Source: Spirogloea muscicola (Eukaryota > Streptophyta > Zygnematophyceae > Spirogloeales > Spirogloeaceae). Taken from it: 18,996 nucleotides of DNA. The first letter of the stretch is position 1. Every line of letters begins with the position of its first letter. Under the pieces are notes generated by a model. The model was given only the letters and a program-made list of their open reading frames with translations. It did no database searches and had not been told where the DNA came from. The stretch spans positions 1 through 18,996 of the forward strand of contig WELB01000334.1 of the NCBI GenBank assembly GCA_009602725.1. The letters are read 5' to 3'. Both the position numbers and the translations under genes were made by a program. Of this stretch, positions 18,300 through 18,996 are shown one piece after another.

Positions 18300-18996
18300 A
18301 AATGCGTGTATATTAAGAGATGGGGAGGCCATGTGTGGCCAAGTACAAAGGCAAGCACATTGGACAAATGTACGTCACCTGCTGCTAAGCTGACCCGCTC
18401 AGTAACCACGAGTCAGCACATAGAGGTCGCTAGCTGACGCTCGAATACCGGACGGCAATTGACTAGCTCTTGTGCCAGCAGCTAAGGCTCGACCAGCTTT
18501 CTGATGCAGAGCATACGCCTGAGCTCGTTGCAGACAGGTTGACACTCGACGTCGCAGAAATGACAGATAGGCTGCCGGCATACCCATCTGGGCTGGGAGC
18601 TTATCCTCGCGTCGTGCATATCCCAGACTCGCTATGTTCTCGAGTAGGGTATGGAAGCGAGGACCCAAGCAGCCGAAAGTGTCGATAGCGGCCGGGAGGA
18701 GGTGGTCACTGCAGGGGTAGTCTGAGTAGTGTCGGAGCTTTTTCTGCTCAGCACCTCCCACTGCGTGGCCAGCAATGCGTGTGGAAGCGGAACTCTTGTA
18801 TGCCTCAGTCACCACCACATCAACCAAAGCTCGTGGGCCTCCGCCAGGTTGTACACCCACAATGTCCAGGGTGCGACGGTGATGGCCTCCCTGGGAATCC
18901 GTGGTGATGGGCATTACATTGCTCACTTCAACGATGGCGCGGTAGCCGGCGTCGCGCATCAAGCCCGCCAGGGCGTCCCGTAGGAGATTGTGGACG
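18300..18996 (-). mobile_element. LINE 3' end, copy F (3' UTR plus ORF running off the window)
   Basis: The most intact copy. The ORF occupies 18996-18399 on the minus strand and its 3' UTR extends to about 18300. UTR and terminal codons pair with copy E as a long imperfect inverted repeat, with arms about 18069-18250 and 18322-18480. Confidence 0.75.
18399..18996 (-). CDS. C-terminal part of a non-LTR retrotransposon ORF (5' partial, about 199 codons)
   Basis: Open frame continuing beyond the window edge; stop TGA at 18401-18399. The visible part has the layout of the region after the reverse transcriptase domain in many plant and algal LINE polyproteins: HNLLRDALAGLMRDAGY, a variable stretch, RRTLDIVGVQPGG, ALVDVVVTEAYKSS, GAEQKKLRHY, AAIDTFGCLGPRF, then FLRRRVSTCLQRAQAYALHQ and the terminal SDLYVLTRGY. 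No reverse transcriptase catalytic motif (YxDD) is in the window, so the type rests on this C-terminal pattern. No frameshift is seen here, unlike copies C and E, so this copy may be recent. Confidence 0.7.
   Translation of the reverse strand, partial: VHNLLRDALAGLMRDAGYRAIVEVSNVMPITTDSQGGHHRRTLDIVGVQPGGGPRALVDVVVTEAYKSSASTRIAGHAVGGAEQKKLRHYSDYPCSDHLLPAAIDTFGCLGPRFHTLLENIASLGYARREDKLPAQMGMPAAYLSFLRRRVSTCLQRAQAYALHQKAGRALAAGTRASQLPSGIRASASDLYVLTRGY

Noticed and set aside
18069-18480. A CRISPR array or tRNA cluster suggested by the inverted repeats
   Set aside because: There are only two long imperfect arms without regular spacers, and they are explained by two converging LINE tails.

Overview
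The window looks like nuclear DNA from a photosynthetic eukaryote, most likely a green alga (chlorophyte, possibly trebouxiophyte; the class is inference). Reasons: every recognisable gene is broken into short exons with GT...AG introns; first exons are very GC-rich while introns and spacers are less so; two genes encode plastid-type Cys-rich (DnaJ-like zinc-finger) proteins of the green lineage; and fragments of a non-LTR retrotransposon (LINE) fill the spacers. I found no bacterial operon structure, CRISPR array, tRNA or rRNA.

Six protein genes alternate strictly in strand. (1) 606-2808, minus: ORANGE (OR), a plastid DnaJ-like holdase, 8 exons, 331 aa. (2) 3056-4486, plus: CWC15, a spliceosome component, 6 exons, 221 aa. 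(3) 5165-6897, minus: an uncharacterised protein with an LRAT/NlpC-like His...NDCRHYV signature, 3 exons seen, 5' end lost at an ambiguous base (6899). (4) 7075-10572, plus: mitochondrial isobutyryl-CoA dehydrogenase (ACAD8 type), 13 exons, 412 aa. (5) 11574-12072, minus: a small BSD2/DnaJ-type zinc-finger protein, 2 exons, 105 aa. (6) 13279-15525, plus: a DGAT2-family acyl-CoA:diacylglycerol acyltransferase, 8 exons, 338 aa. For four genes (OR, CWC15, ACAD8, DGAT2) exon phases and family alignment agree at every junction, so those models are firm; the two-exon zinc-finger model is almost as good and gene 3 is provisional. The arrangement gives three divergent pairs and two convergent pairs.

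The remaining DNA is dominated by 5'-truncated ends of one LINE family. At least six copies are recognisable: 6900-7040 (+), 12566-13160 (+), 16980-17760 (-), 17760-18065 (+), 18069-18250 (+) and 18300-18996 (-, running off the window with about 199 codons of ORF). Most end in a similar peptide (xDLxxLTRGY-stop) followed by a 3' UTR. One 3'-UTR type carries repeated modules each containing a GGGCTGG...CCAGCCC hairpin. Two copies lie directly upstream of the ACAD8 and DGAT2 start codons.

Functionally, OR and the small zinc-finger protein fit plastid protein folding and carotenoid control; ACAD8 feeds valine carbon into the acyl-CoA pool; DGAT2 stores acyl-CoA as triacylglycerol; CWC15 is housekeeping. 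The genes look like neighbours rather than a functional cluster. The observations most worth checking are the 34-bp palindrome 7 nt before the OR start codon, the perfect 69-bp inverted repeat in the zinc-finger/DGAT2 spacer, the hairpin-module 3' UTR of the LINE, and the uncharacterised NDCRHYV protein.
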